Of a stretch of 64,000 nucleotides of DNA, positions 9,476-20,007 are shown piece after piece. A program made the translations under genes and the position numbers. The DNA lies in NCBI GenBank assembly GCA_039583875.1, contig CM077155.1:12627046-12691045 (forward strand), read 5' to 3'. The stretch is from Platanthera guangdongensis. Its lineage: Eukaryota; Streptophyta; Magnoliopsida; Asparagales; Orchidaceae. Positions within the stretch are counted from its first letter, which is position 1, and the number at the start of each line of letters is the position of its first letter. The notes under the pieces were generated by a model that did not search any database, was not told where the DNA came from, and saw nothing but the letters and a program-made list of their open reading frames with translations.

Positions 9476-10029
9476 CCACCCATTTAGGAGGGCTTCCCGA
9501 GAATCAAAACAAGCTTAAGGCTTTAACATAATAATTATCATAATCAAATAGTTGAACAAGGAAGTATGAGTTCAAAACAGAGGCCCAAACACGCATTGAA
9601 TTAAACAAAATCAACAACAACGAGAACCCTAAAATCCGACGTACAATTCTTGAGACACAACATCAAGTGCTCTCACAAGCAAAAAGATCACCACAAGGGT
9701 CCAAACATGCGCCGAGACTCCAAAATGCTCGGAACACAATAGAACTAGAGAAGCCCAAGGCCTCAAAACCTCAAACTTTATATCAAGGAAAACATTCCAA
9801 CCCATCAGAATCCCAAAATATGGATAAATAAGCTCAACGGACGAGAAAATGCAAAAAACGGTGCAACGCAGTCAACAAAACAAAAAATAATTATGACGTC
9901 GATAAACCAAATAATGACATCAGAAAATCGTCCTAAAACTTAACACAACCTTTAAACCAAACCCAAACCAAAACCCAATTATTAAAAAAAACATGAAGAC
10001 ATACGTAAACAAAGGGAAGAGATGAAGAT

Positions 10030-12578
10030 GAGATTCTCTCATCACCGATTCCAATTCCCACGTCGCGCTCTTGACGTCTTGATTTCACCAGAGAACTTTA
10101 ACCATGGGGATGGTCTTTCGCCGCAACACTCAATATTGAGAATCCAGAATACGAACAGGTTCTTCCACACACATAATGTTTGGCTGAATCTGGGGTACCG
10201 AGTCAAGGACTTGACGATCACCACAAATACACTTCCATAACTGGCTCACATGGAATACATCATGTAAAATATGGAAGGTAGCAGACAACTCCAGCCTATA
10301 AGTTGATACCGCGATGCGATTAAGGATCTGAAAAGGTTCCACATACAGGGGGTCTAACTTGTGCTTCCTTCCAAAACTTTTAACACCTAACATTGGAGAA
10401 ACATTCAGAAAAACCATGTCCCCAACAGCGAACTCCAGATCAACCCTTCATTGATTAACATATTTCTCATATCGCTCTTGTACCACACGGAGCTTTTCTC
10501 GAATATGAGTCACGACACAATTCATCTCTTCAAGAGCTTCCAGACCTAGCAACGGTCTCTCACAAACCTCAGCCCAAAACAAAGGAGTCCTGCAATGCCT
10601 AGCATATAAGGCCTCAAATAGGGTCATCTACAAACTCTCTTAGTAACAATTATTTTAAGCAAACTCCATGATTCCGAGACATCATCCAAAGCACCATCGT
10701 GATCCAAAATATAACACCTGATGATGTCTTCTACGATCTAATTAACTCTTTCTGTCGGACTATTCATCTGCGGATGATAGGCGGTGGAATACCTCAAATC
10801 AGTACCCAACCCCTCCTGTAAACTCTTCCAAAAAGGAGACGTAAATCTAGAGTCTTGGTCCGATACGATACTGACAGGCACTCTATGTAATCTGCTAACC
10901 TCATCAAGGTACAATTAAGCTATCTTCTTCATATAATATCAAATCTTAAAAGGTACAAAGTGAGCACTTTTAGTCAATCTATCAACTATCACCCAAACAG
11001 AGTCGTGCCCACCGGGAGATCTCGGTAAGCTAGTGATGAAATCCATCGAAATACTCTCTCACTTCCAACTTGGAATATCAAGCGGTGTCAATATACCACC
11101 AAGCCTCCTATGGTCAGCCCTAACACGCTGACAGGTATAACATTCCGACACAAACTTCTCGATATTATTCTTCATCCTTGACCACCAAACAATTTGCTTT
11201 AAATCTTTATACATTTTAGTGGAACCAGGATGGTAGGCAACACTGGAACCATGAGCTTCAGTACAAATCTTAGCCCGAATATCACCAAAAGTGGGGATGC
11301 AAAATCTACCCCGATACTTTAAGGTATCCAACTCATCCAAAGAGAAATCAGGTAGCTCTCCCTTCTCAATTCTATTCTAGAGATGCAACAAATCCGGATC
11401 ATCCATTTGGTGTGCTCTAGTAAGGGAAATCCAAGAGGGCTCTTTTGCTTCCAAACTAGCAGGCACAACACTACTCCCAACTTCATTGTCCATCAACAAG
11501 AATTCTTCTACTAAGGACTGTATAGACAAATTAAAAATTTTGACGGTCTTTCTACTCAAAGCATTGGCAACTACGTTAGCCTTTCCTGGATGATAAAGGA
11601 CTTCCACATCATAATCAACCACATATTCTAACCACCGACGCTGGCGCAGATTTAATTCCTTCTGAGATAAGATGTACTTCAAACTTTTATGTTCTGTATA
11701 GATCTTGCATAGTGCGCCATACAATAAATGTCTCCAAATCTTCATCGCATAAATTACTGCATCAAACTCCAAGTCATGCGTAGGATAGTTTCTTTCATGA
11801 ATCATCAATTTTCTTGATCCATATACGATCACCTTCCCATCCTGCATCAAAACACAGCCAAGTCCAATATGTGATGCATCCACATTCACCCCTTCGGTAG
11901 GTAAGGATAACACTGGAGCAGTACACAATCTCTTCTTCAACTCTTGGAAAGCTTCTTCACACTTATCACTCCAAATGAATGCGGTATTCTTCTGGGTAAG
12001 TCTTGTTAAAGGGCGAACAACACTAAAAACCATTCCACAAATCTTCTATAATAGCCAGCCAGGGCTAAGAAGCTCCTAATCTCCTTAGGTGTAGAAGGTC
12101 TCTCCCATTCAATCACATCAAAAATCTTGGTTGGGTCTACGAAAATACCGTCCTTGCTTACAACATGCCCTAGAAAGGACACCTGAGATAGCCAGAACTC
12201 ACACTTGCTCAACTTTGCATAAAGCTTATGCTCCCTCAGGGTCGACAAAACCAATTTGAAATGTTGAGTATGCTCCTCAATACTGCAGGAATACACAAGG
12301 ACGTCATCGATGAACACGTTCACGAAACAATGTAAGAAATCCTTGAACACTCTATTCATTAAATTCATGAATGCATAGGGTGCATTAGTCAACCGAAGGA
12401 CATCACCAAAAACTCAAAATGTCCATGCCGTGATAGGAAAGCGGTCCGTGGAATTTCCGTCTCACGAATTCTCAAATGGTGGTAGCCTGAATGAAGATCA
12501 ATCTTTGAAAATACCGAGGTACCACACAACTGATCAAACAAATCATCAATTATGGGCAAGGGATATCTATTATTAATG
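10030..12578 (-). pseudogene. pol: pol of element D, 3' part: reverse transcriptase, RNase H, integrase, chromodomain-like tail
   Basis: Continues the RT cut by element B at 12578/25207. Seen in order: [13 protein letters not shown] and [13 protein letters not shown] (RT), a one-base frameshift near 12395, the intact RT active site [10 protein letters not shown], the connection LAGYYRRF, a second frameshift near 12020, RNase H (VDASHIGLGCVL, ending VVANALSR), and integrase with a zinc region (HGSSVAYHPGSTK...CYTCQ, 11340-11060). The core Asp-Asp-Glu region (about 11045-10700) reads DFITSLP, SIVSDQDSRF and PTERVN with several stops. The last part (10417-10030) reads FHVSQLW, then PMVKVLW and ATWELES, a degenerate chromodomain-like end. 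It acted in reverse transcription and integration. Many stops and at least two frameshifts show it is dead. Confidence 0.88.
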
Positions 12579-14191
12579 TGTTGGATCCCTAGTTGGATTT
12601 GGGCTAGGTTCACTAAGTTCTCAGGTCGACGATCTTCGGGTATTCTAAGTCCAGAATCACACTCCAGTCGACGAACTCACCTTCTCAGCTCAATGAACTT
12701 AGACTACAGTCTTGGCAAGATTTATCAAGTAGCAGTTAGAAGTTCTCACCTCGACAAAACTAGTTCTCTGATCGACGAACCCAGTTCTGAGGTTGACGAT
12801 TTCTGGACATGTTACTTAAACATCTTTAAGTCCAAGAAATGAGTTCTGTTATTTAAACATGTTACTTAAACATGTTACTTAAACGAGTTCTGTTATTCAG
12901 TCGACGAAGTTATATTTTCAGCTCGACGAACTTGATGCACAGAATTGACGGGTCTAGAGAAAGTAGTTATCAGTTCTTAGTCGACGATCTCGCATCTCAG
13001 CTCGACAAATAATTATCATCTGGTCGACGAACTTGACTTTTCTGTTCGACGAACTCTGTACATAGATCGATAAATTCTGTTCAACGAATTCTGTAAAGTT
13101 CCAGACTTAGAAATTTCCCTCCCTCTGTCTCTTTTCTATTGCAATAATTCCTGAGTAATCAATGCAAAAATATTCTCTGAATATTACCGTTAGAAGAAAG
13201 TATTGATTACGATCTTCATCAGGATTATTGCTTGCCGTTTTCCATGGGACAGTTAGGGAAATCAATCAATGCAAATATTCTCCAGGCCGTCAGAATTCAA
13301 TGCAGAAAGGAACTCAAATTTCAAAAGGCAATTTATGTGGAAAATATAAAAGGGATTTTCTTTCTCTTCCTGAATAGCTCTCCAGTAGTAGTCAGAAATA
13401 TACAGTGAACAAGGATTTTCTTCATCTCTCTATACATCACACAGAGAATATACAGACTACAGAGCTCACAGGATAACAACACTGTCAAGAGACAAGAAGC
13501 CCTAGCCCTAGACTAGAGAAAGAACATCAAGCTGAAGAAGAAGAAGAACCATTCAAATCAAGAGTCTTCTTCTGTCTTCATTCCAGGATTATTCAAAGGA
13601 CAACAAACATTCAATCTATCAAGAAGTTCCTGGAGATCATCGGGTCAAAGCAAAAGTTTGAAGACCTATCACCCTGCAGCAAGGCTTCAACCTCCTGAAC
13701 CATTCTATATCTCAGGAGGACCCTTTGCTAACATCATCCTTCCACTAGAGTCTTCTCAGTTCTATCTGAGAAAGAGAAGACAAAATCACTCTCTCATCCC
13801 CAACTGTATAAAGGGTTCTTAACTCTCTTAAAAAGTTATTCCTGGTTGCAAGTCACCTGACCAAAAGACTTGAGGATTGGTTTTTGAGCACCTGATCAAA
13901 AGCTCATTGGTGGCAGTCACCTAATCAAAAACCTGAGTGGATTCCTACCAGGGTAGTATAAGAGTGGATGTACCCAAGTTTTGGGGAACCACTATAAAAT
14001 TCTTGTGTTGTCTGGGTTGCTATTTTCTTTTGTTCTTACTGTGCCTGTACTTGCTAGGTTGCTGTGTTTGTGCTTTTAATTTAATTTCTGCAGCAGTAGT
14101 AATAGATTGAATTAATTAGCAAAATTTTTATAAACCATAAATACTCTATTCACCCCCCTCTAGAGTATTTCAGATCTAACCCTCACTTTCA
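12579..14191 (+). repeat. 5' LTR of element B (internally deleted)
   Basis: 1613 bp against 1985 bp for the 3' LTR. After the shared start (to about 12622) it jumps to sequence equivalent to about 23512 and again to about 23695, so two pieces of the TCGACGA array are missing. The junctions fall in short shared words (CTAAGTT/CTTAGTT, GGTATTCTA). TATA box TATAAAAGGG at 13345-13354. The 3' end holds the CACCCCCCTCTAGAG tract typical of these LTRs. Confidence 0.9.
13850..13905 (+). repeat. Hairpins with constant loop and variable stem in B LTR leader
   Basis: AAGTC/GACTT (13850-13871) and GAGC/GCTC (13886-13905) each enclose a loop of the form ACCTGA(C/T)CAAAA. A third, weaker loop copy (ACCTAATCAAAA) follows at about 13923. 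The 3' LTR repeats the set at about 24870-24955. They lie about 500 bases after the TATA box. Confidence 0.6.
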
Positions 14192-14193
14192 AT

Positions 14194-14205
14194 TGGTGTC
14201 AGAGG
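14194..14205 (+). other. Primer-binding site of element B
   Basis: TGGTGTCAGAGG, two bases after the 5' LTR. It matches the tRNA-iMet 3' complement except for one A-to-G change at the fifth base. Confidence 0.85.
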
Positions 14206-14304
14206 AAGGTTCCTTTGGTTGTACAAGCTAATCCTTGAACCAAAAGATTCTGTGTTAGATCTGAGCTTTATTTTTTTTATTTCAATTAGGTTTATATTCA
14301 CAAC

Positions 14305-15953
14305 ATGGCACAAAACAAAGACTATGCAAGCACCAGACCTCTAGTGTGCAACCTAAATAGGTTTGCCATCTGGAAGGTAAGAATTAAATTATACATGAAC
14401 TCTATTTATGAGGATATCTACAATTCCATTTTGATAGGTCCTCCTCAAGAAACTGCATCTACCTCTACAGCAACATCCAGTACTAGTGCAGTTCCACCAC
14501 CTGAGTGGACTGAGGCTCAGAAGAAGGCCAAAGTTGCTGTTGCCAAGGCCATGAATATTCTGGCCCAAATAATGTCAGTTGACATTTTTCAGAAGGAGGC
14601 TGAATGTACATCTGCCAAGGCCATCTGGGATTCTCTAAATCAAATGGTGGCTGGATCTGCTGATGAAAGAAAGGATAGAAGATCCAATCTCATATCAAAA
14701 TATGAGAACTTCAAAAAGGAGGAAGTAGAATCAGTTGCAGATATGTACAATAGGCTGAGCTCAATCATCAATGAGCTAAAGACATTGGACAAGGACATCA
14801 CCCTCACTGAGGTGAATGACAAAATCCATATGTGCTTCCCAAGCTCATAGGATTCAATGATCTGGCCCATCAAGGAGGCCAGTAGCCTAAATGAGATTTC
14901 CACAGAATCTCTTTTGGGAAAGCTCAAATCTAATGAGCAGCTCATCAAATCCAGAGAAGCAGCTGAGCCGAGAACACCTCCACCAGCAAGGAAGGAGCGC
15001 AACATAGCTTTTAAAGCTGTTCAAGAAACTGAAGCCTCAACTGTGAATGAAGAGCTGATGAGTCTCTTTGCCAAGAGATTCTATAAAATGGCAAGGAAAG
15101 ATTTCAGAAGGAAGTCATCCAGACATGATGACAAGCCAAGGTATGACAAAATCCCCACTAAAGAAGTGGTTTGCTTTGGCTGCAGGAAACCTGGACACTT
15201 CATCTCAGAGTGCCCAGAAAATTAAAAGAAGGAAAAGAGAAGAGAGAAGGACTCTAGGAGAAAGCAAAGCAGCAGGACTTCTTCCAATAAATACAAGAAG
15301 AAGGAGAAAGGCTTTCTAGCTGAATCCTGGAGTGAAACTGAGGATGAATCCACATCCTCCAGCTCCAGTGATGATGAGGAAGAGGCAAGTGTCAAAGAAG
15401 TATGCCTCATGGCCATTGATGCCTCCAGGTGTCAATCAGATGAAGAAGGATTTGACCATGAAGAAGCTTCAGAAACAGATGCTGATCAGGTACTCTTATC
15501 TTTGACTATGATTCTGATGCTTTCAAATTTGAATTAAAAACTATGTGTATTGATTTAATAAATTCTGAAAAGAAAATCAAAACACTTAGGGAAAAGTTAG
15601 CTAATCAAGAAACTCAAATTTCTGAAAACACTAGGTTAAAAGAGGAATTAAATCTAGCTAATGAACAAATTAACTCCTTAAAAACTGAACTATGTGAGGC
15701 CAAACAATTTGAGGAATCTCTCAATGGGAGAAGCCTCAAGCTGATGGACATCACAAGCACAGTCAATGCCAGACTAAATAGCAAGCTGGGCTTGGGTGCA
15801 TCATCAAGTTTACCCCCCCCCCCCCTCATTCTAAAGAAAAACATTTTAACAACTCCCATAAAATTTGTTTCTGCTAAGGGCAAAGAAATAATAACCAATA
15901 AAGAAACCACAGAAGAAATGCCCAAATTAAAAGGTCAAAACAAAAGAAATTAG
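14305..15953 (+). pseudogene. gag: gag of element B with C-terminal coiled coil, broken
   Basis: The ATG at 14305 (MAQNKDYASTRP) starts the capsid-like region, with UBN2-type features (FAIWKVRIKLYM, AKAIWDSLNQMV, YENFKKEEVESV). A TAG at 14848 interrupts without changing frame. A good zinc knuckle follows, CFGCRKPGHFISEC (about 15175-15216), then TAA at 15223, a basic and acidic linker, and a frameshift near 15500. The tail (15543-15953) is a heptad-like coiled coil (INSEKKIKTLREKLANQE), typical of Sirevirus Gag, and contains a run of 13 C at 15813-15825. Gag forms the particle and binds RNA. Two stops and one frameshift make it non-functional. It lies in the same frame as pol downstream. Confidence 0.88.
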
Positions 15954-15964
15954 AAAACCTTGAG

Positions 15965-16230
15965 TAAAAACAAAGTTCAGCAGATTTCGTCAAACTTAGA
16001 TCGACGGAATGTGACCAGTTCGTCGAACTAAAGTCAACAAACGCTGAACGCAAGTTTATTTAATAATCATTCGTCTTACTGCGATCGATGAAATTTGTAT
16101 GGTTCGTCGAGCAGATATCGACGAACATGGGGCACAAAATGAACTTGTTTATTCTCTGAGCAGATATCGATGATCTCATCCCATTTCGTCGAACTCTGGT
16201 CGATGAACTCACAATAATTCGTGGAACCCA
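15965..16230 (+). repeat. TCGTCGA/TCGACGA array between gag and pol of element B
   Basis: About eight copies of TTCGTCGAAC, ATCGACGAAC and related words, the same palindromic repeat as in B's own LTR. It interrupts the stretch that would normally join gag to protease and fills it with stops. I infer capture from the LTR or local amplification. Confidence 0.75.
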
Positions 16231-16427
16231 GTCAGACTTAACAAAACTATAATTATAACACGAACTTAAATCAAACTAAGAAACCATTTAACACTCTTGC
16301 TGATTGGATAATACCACCTAAAAGATATCACCCCTTAGGATATAAAACACAACCTGAATTCTTTATGATATCTAGCTTTTCTTATCAGCACAACAAAGGA
16401 CCCAAGGTAACCTGGGTCAAGAACAAC

Positions 16428-16445
16428 TAACTGTGTTTATTGCAG
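16428..16445 (+). promoter_or_regulatory. Conserved TAA plus 3'-splice-like tract at the gag/pol boundary of B
   Basis: An in-frame TAA inside AACTAAC, which resembles a branch point, is followed by a pyrimidine-rich stretch ending TTATTGCAG, just before the protease. Element C has AACTAA...TTTTGCAG at the same place (37574 down). It could be a splice acceptor or a stop used to limit Pol. Function is inferred only from position and conservation between two elements. Confidence 0.4.
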
Positions 16446-19400
16446 GAAAAGGGCTGTCCAGTTATTAATCAAACATGGTACCTGGACAGTGGATGCTCTA
16501 AACACATGACTAGAAGCAAAGACAACCTAATCAACTACAAGTCCAAGCTGGGACCAAAGGTTATCTTTGGTGTCTCAAAGTGTGGCCAACGTGAAGGATA
16601 TGACGAAGTAAGGATTGGAGCAATCATATTCAAGAAGGTGACCTATGTAAGTGGACTCAAACATAACCTCATCTCTATCAGCCAATTATGTGATGAAGGT
16701 TATCAGGTACATTTCAACTCAAAATCTTGTATTATTTATAATAAAGAAAAACAAAATATTTTAATTAGAAATAGACAAGAAAACATTTATCTAGTTGATT
16801 TCTATTCTGCCAATTCAGATATTTGTTTGCTTAATATAGTTTGCAATCAAAATGAATTATGGCATAAAAGACTAGGACATGTAAACATGAAAAACATTGC
16901 TAGGCTATCTAAAGACAATCTTGTAAGGGGTTTACCTTCTGGTCCCTACAAGAAGGAAGGCCTTTGCAGGGCTTGTCAACTAGGCAAGCAAACAAAATCT
17001 AGCTTTAAATCAATTAATAAAAGTGATTCACCTACGATCTTGTACTTGCTACACATGGATCTCTTTGGACCCATTGTAGTACAAAGCCTAGGAGGAAAAT
17101 CCTACACTCTAGTCATTGTTGATGACTTCTCAAGATTCACTTGGGTGTTCATTTTGAGATCTAAGTCAGATACCTTTAAAGTTCTTACAGATTTTCTCAG
17201 GACCATACAGATTGAGTACTCTACTCATGTTGCATTGATCAGAAGTGATCATGGTACAGAGTTTGAGTCTCTTCTTATGAATACGTTTTGTGAGAAGGAA
17301 GGTATCAGGCACTGCTTCTCAGCTCCTAGAACTCCCCAATAAAATGGGGTAGCTGAAAGAAAGAATAGAACCCTGATTGAAGCTGTAGGCACATTACTTG
17401 TAGATACTTACATGCCACTATCCTTTTGGGTAGAGGCTGTAAGCACTGCAAATTATGTATTGAACAGAAGCTTGATACATAAACTAAAGAATAAGACTCC
17501 CTATGAACTACTTAAAGGGAAGAAACCTAAAATCACCTATTTTAAAGTATTTGGATGCGTATGCTATATACATAATAATAAAAAGAAATACATTAGAAAG
17601 TTTGAAGCTAAGGCTGAAGAGGGAATCTTTCTAGGATATTCCCAAGTAAGCAAAGCTTATAGGGTATTCAAAAAATCAACCTTAAAAATTGAGGAATCTA
17701 TACATATTACCTTTGATGAAACTAACATGTCTTATAAGGAGAAAGATATTTCTACCAGTAATCCTTTGCAGGTACTTCACTTGTGTGAGAAGTTGGATGA
17801 ACTCAGCATCACCCAAGAGGTTCCAACACATCCATCTCCACATGTTGAACAAGATAGTGAAGAAGAAAGCACTGAAATGACTGAACTTCCTCCAACAACA
17901 AACACAATGCCATAAGAGGAATTAAATCAAAATGCTATTATTGAACCAACTCCACCAATTGATCTTGTCACACTAAGGGATCACCCTAGATCTCAAGTGA
18001 TTGGAGACATATCAGTAGGTGTACAGATACGGCATCAACTCAACTAAGATGTGATGCATGCCTGTTTTCTTTCTCAGGTTGAGCCTAAATCCATAAAAGC
18101 TACTGAGCAAGATCCCCATTGGATCATTACAATGCAAGAGGAAATCAACCAATTTAAGAGATGTAGAGTTTGAGATTTGGTTCCAAGACCCAAAGACTAC
18201 CCAGTCATTGGAACCAAATGGGTATACAGAAACAAACTAGACGCCCATGGTGTAATTGTGAGGAACAAGGCTAGGCTTGTTGCTCAAGGATATAGGCAAG
18301 AAGAAGACATATACTATGATCAAACCTTTGTACTAGTTGCAAGGTTAGAAGCAATGAGAATATTCCTTGCCTATACTGCATACAAGAAGTTCAAGGTATA
18401 TTAGATGGATGTAAAGAGTTCTTTTCTGAATGGAGTACTAAAAGAAGAAGTCTATGTTGGAAAACCTCGAGGTTTTATCTCTCCAACCCATCCTTATCAT
18501 GTATTTAAATTGCATAAAGCCCTCTATAGTCTAAAGCAAGTTCCAAGAGCTTGGTATAAGACCTTAGCAAGCTTTCTAATAGAGCATGATTTCACTAGAG
18601 GCATAGTAAATTAAACATTATTCACTAGGCACCATTAGGATTAAATCTTGTTAGTACAAATTTATGTGGATGACATCATATTTGGGTCTACTGACTCTAA
18701 ACTATGCAAGAGATTTTCTGACCTCATGCATTCTAAGTTTGAGATGAGTAGCATGGGTGAGCTCTCCCACTTCCTTGGTCTCCAAGTGAAGCAGCTACCT
18801 GATGGCATATTCATCTCCCAGGCTAAGTATGCTAAAGAGCTTCTTAAAAAGTTTGGGATGGTTGATGCCTCAGCAAAGAAAACACCTATGGCTACTAATG
18901 CTGTAATAGATTCTGATCCACAAGGGAAACCTGTTGACCAGAAGTTATATAGGGGCATTGTTGGGTCGCTATTATATCTTACAGCTAGCAGACCTGATAT
19001 CATGTTTTCCACATGCCTTTGTGCTAGTTTCCAAGTGAACCCTAAAGAATCTCACCTTATTTTTTCAAAAAAGAATTTTGAGATATATAAAGAGTTGTCC
19101 CAGTTTAGGGCTTTAGTATCCTACTGAGTCAGAATTTGAGTTAACTGGATACTCAGATGCTGACTTTGCTGGATGCAAGGTGGATAAAAAAAGTACTTCA
19201 GGAACTTGCCAGTTCCTTGGTATGAGACTTATGTCCTGGTTCTGTAAGAAACAATCATCTGTATCTACTTCAACTACTGAAGCAGAATATATAGCAGCTG
19301 ACAGTTGTTGTTTACAGATGTTGTGGATTCAGAATCCGCTCCTGGACTATGGTTTCAACTTAAATAATTCAACTCTTTTATGTGATAACACCAGTGCTAT

Positions 19401-19617
19401 ATCCATAACACAAAATCCAGTCCATCACAGTAGGACTAAGCATATAGATATTAGGCATCATTTCATTAGAGTGTGTGTAGACAAAAATAAAATTAAACTT
19501 GTCTATATCTACACTAATTTGCAAAGAGCTGATATCTTCACCAAACCCTTGGATGAAAGGAATCACCTGTTCTTCATAAATCAACTTGGAATGATCAATG
19601 GAGAAGCTTTAGTTTAA
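16440..19617 (+). pseudogene. pol: pol of element B: protease, integrase, reverse transcriptase, RNase H (Copia order), broken
   Basis: Protease active site YLDSGCSKHMT (about 16480-16510). Integrase: GAG-pre-integrase motif WHKRLGHVN and CRACQLGK (the His2Cys2 zinc site), then HMDLFGPI, VIVDDFSRFTWVF and IRSDHGTEF, and the motif ending in ERKNRT after a TAA at 17341. [35 protein letters not shown] and the intact catalytic YVDDIIFGS (about 18664-18690). RNase [30 protein letters not shown]; final stop at 19617. Stops include 17341, 17913, near 18045, 18172, 18402 and 18612, and the RT/RNase H link near 19080-19130 is frameshifted. Many stops can be explained by C-to-T or G-to-A change. Integrase before RT marks it as Copia. 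Confidence 0.93.
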
Positions 19618-19624
19618 CTTCTGT

Positions 19625-19910
19625 ATGCACTCGACGAATTCTTCAAAGTTCGTCGAATGGAGCTCGACGAACTGGGAAAAGTTCTTGAGATATTCGTCGA
19701 ACGGAGATCGACGAAATCTCAGTGAGTGAAGTCATTTTCATCGAACGAAGACCGATAAATCTGCTTTAGAAAACTTTCGTCGAACGGAGCTCGACGAAAC
19801 ATCTTCAAATCTTCAGACTGAGCTCGACGAATTACTTAACTACAAATTATTTCGTCAATCTCAGATCGAAGAATTTTTTAATTTTCGTGTAATGGAGTTT
19901 GTCGATTCAT
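19625..19910 (+). repeat. TCGACGA array between pol and env-like ORF of element B
   Basis: About ten alternating copies of CTCGACGAA and TTCGTCGAA, often as pairs around GGAG (TTCGTCGAACGGAG). Same repeat as B's LTR and as the gag/pol spacer at 15965-16230. Confidence 0.8.
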
Positions 19911-20007
19911 ATTCTGGAAAACTTTATATCTAGGTTTTCTTCGTCCTCCGTCCTGCGCTTTCAATTCCCTTGCACTTGATCTTCATTTTTCTCTTGCATG
20001 TGAACTA

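Larger units (their letters stand above)
6799..9945 (-). repeat. 3' LTR of element D
   Basis: Matches the three-piece 5' LTR along most of its length. The outer end at 6799 is clear. The inner end is uncertain: similarity to the other copy stops at about 9925, and ...cttaaca at 9945 is a plausible terminus but differs from ggcgttaca of the 5' LTR. The 5' LTR carries roughly 270 bases around element C's insertion point that are absent here between about 7480 and 7510. Contains a TATA box, a CTCGAG array and a TCGTCGA array in U3. Confidence 0.8.

Noticed and set aside
14640..15005. Open frame on the minus strand opposite B gag
   Set aside because: Antisense shadow of gag codons; no homologous signal.
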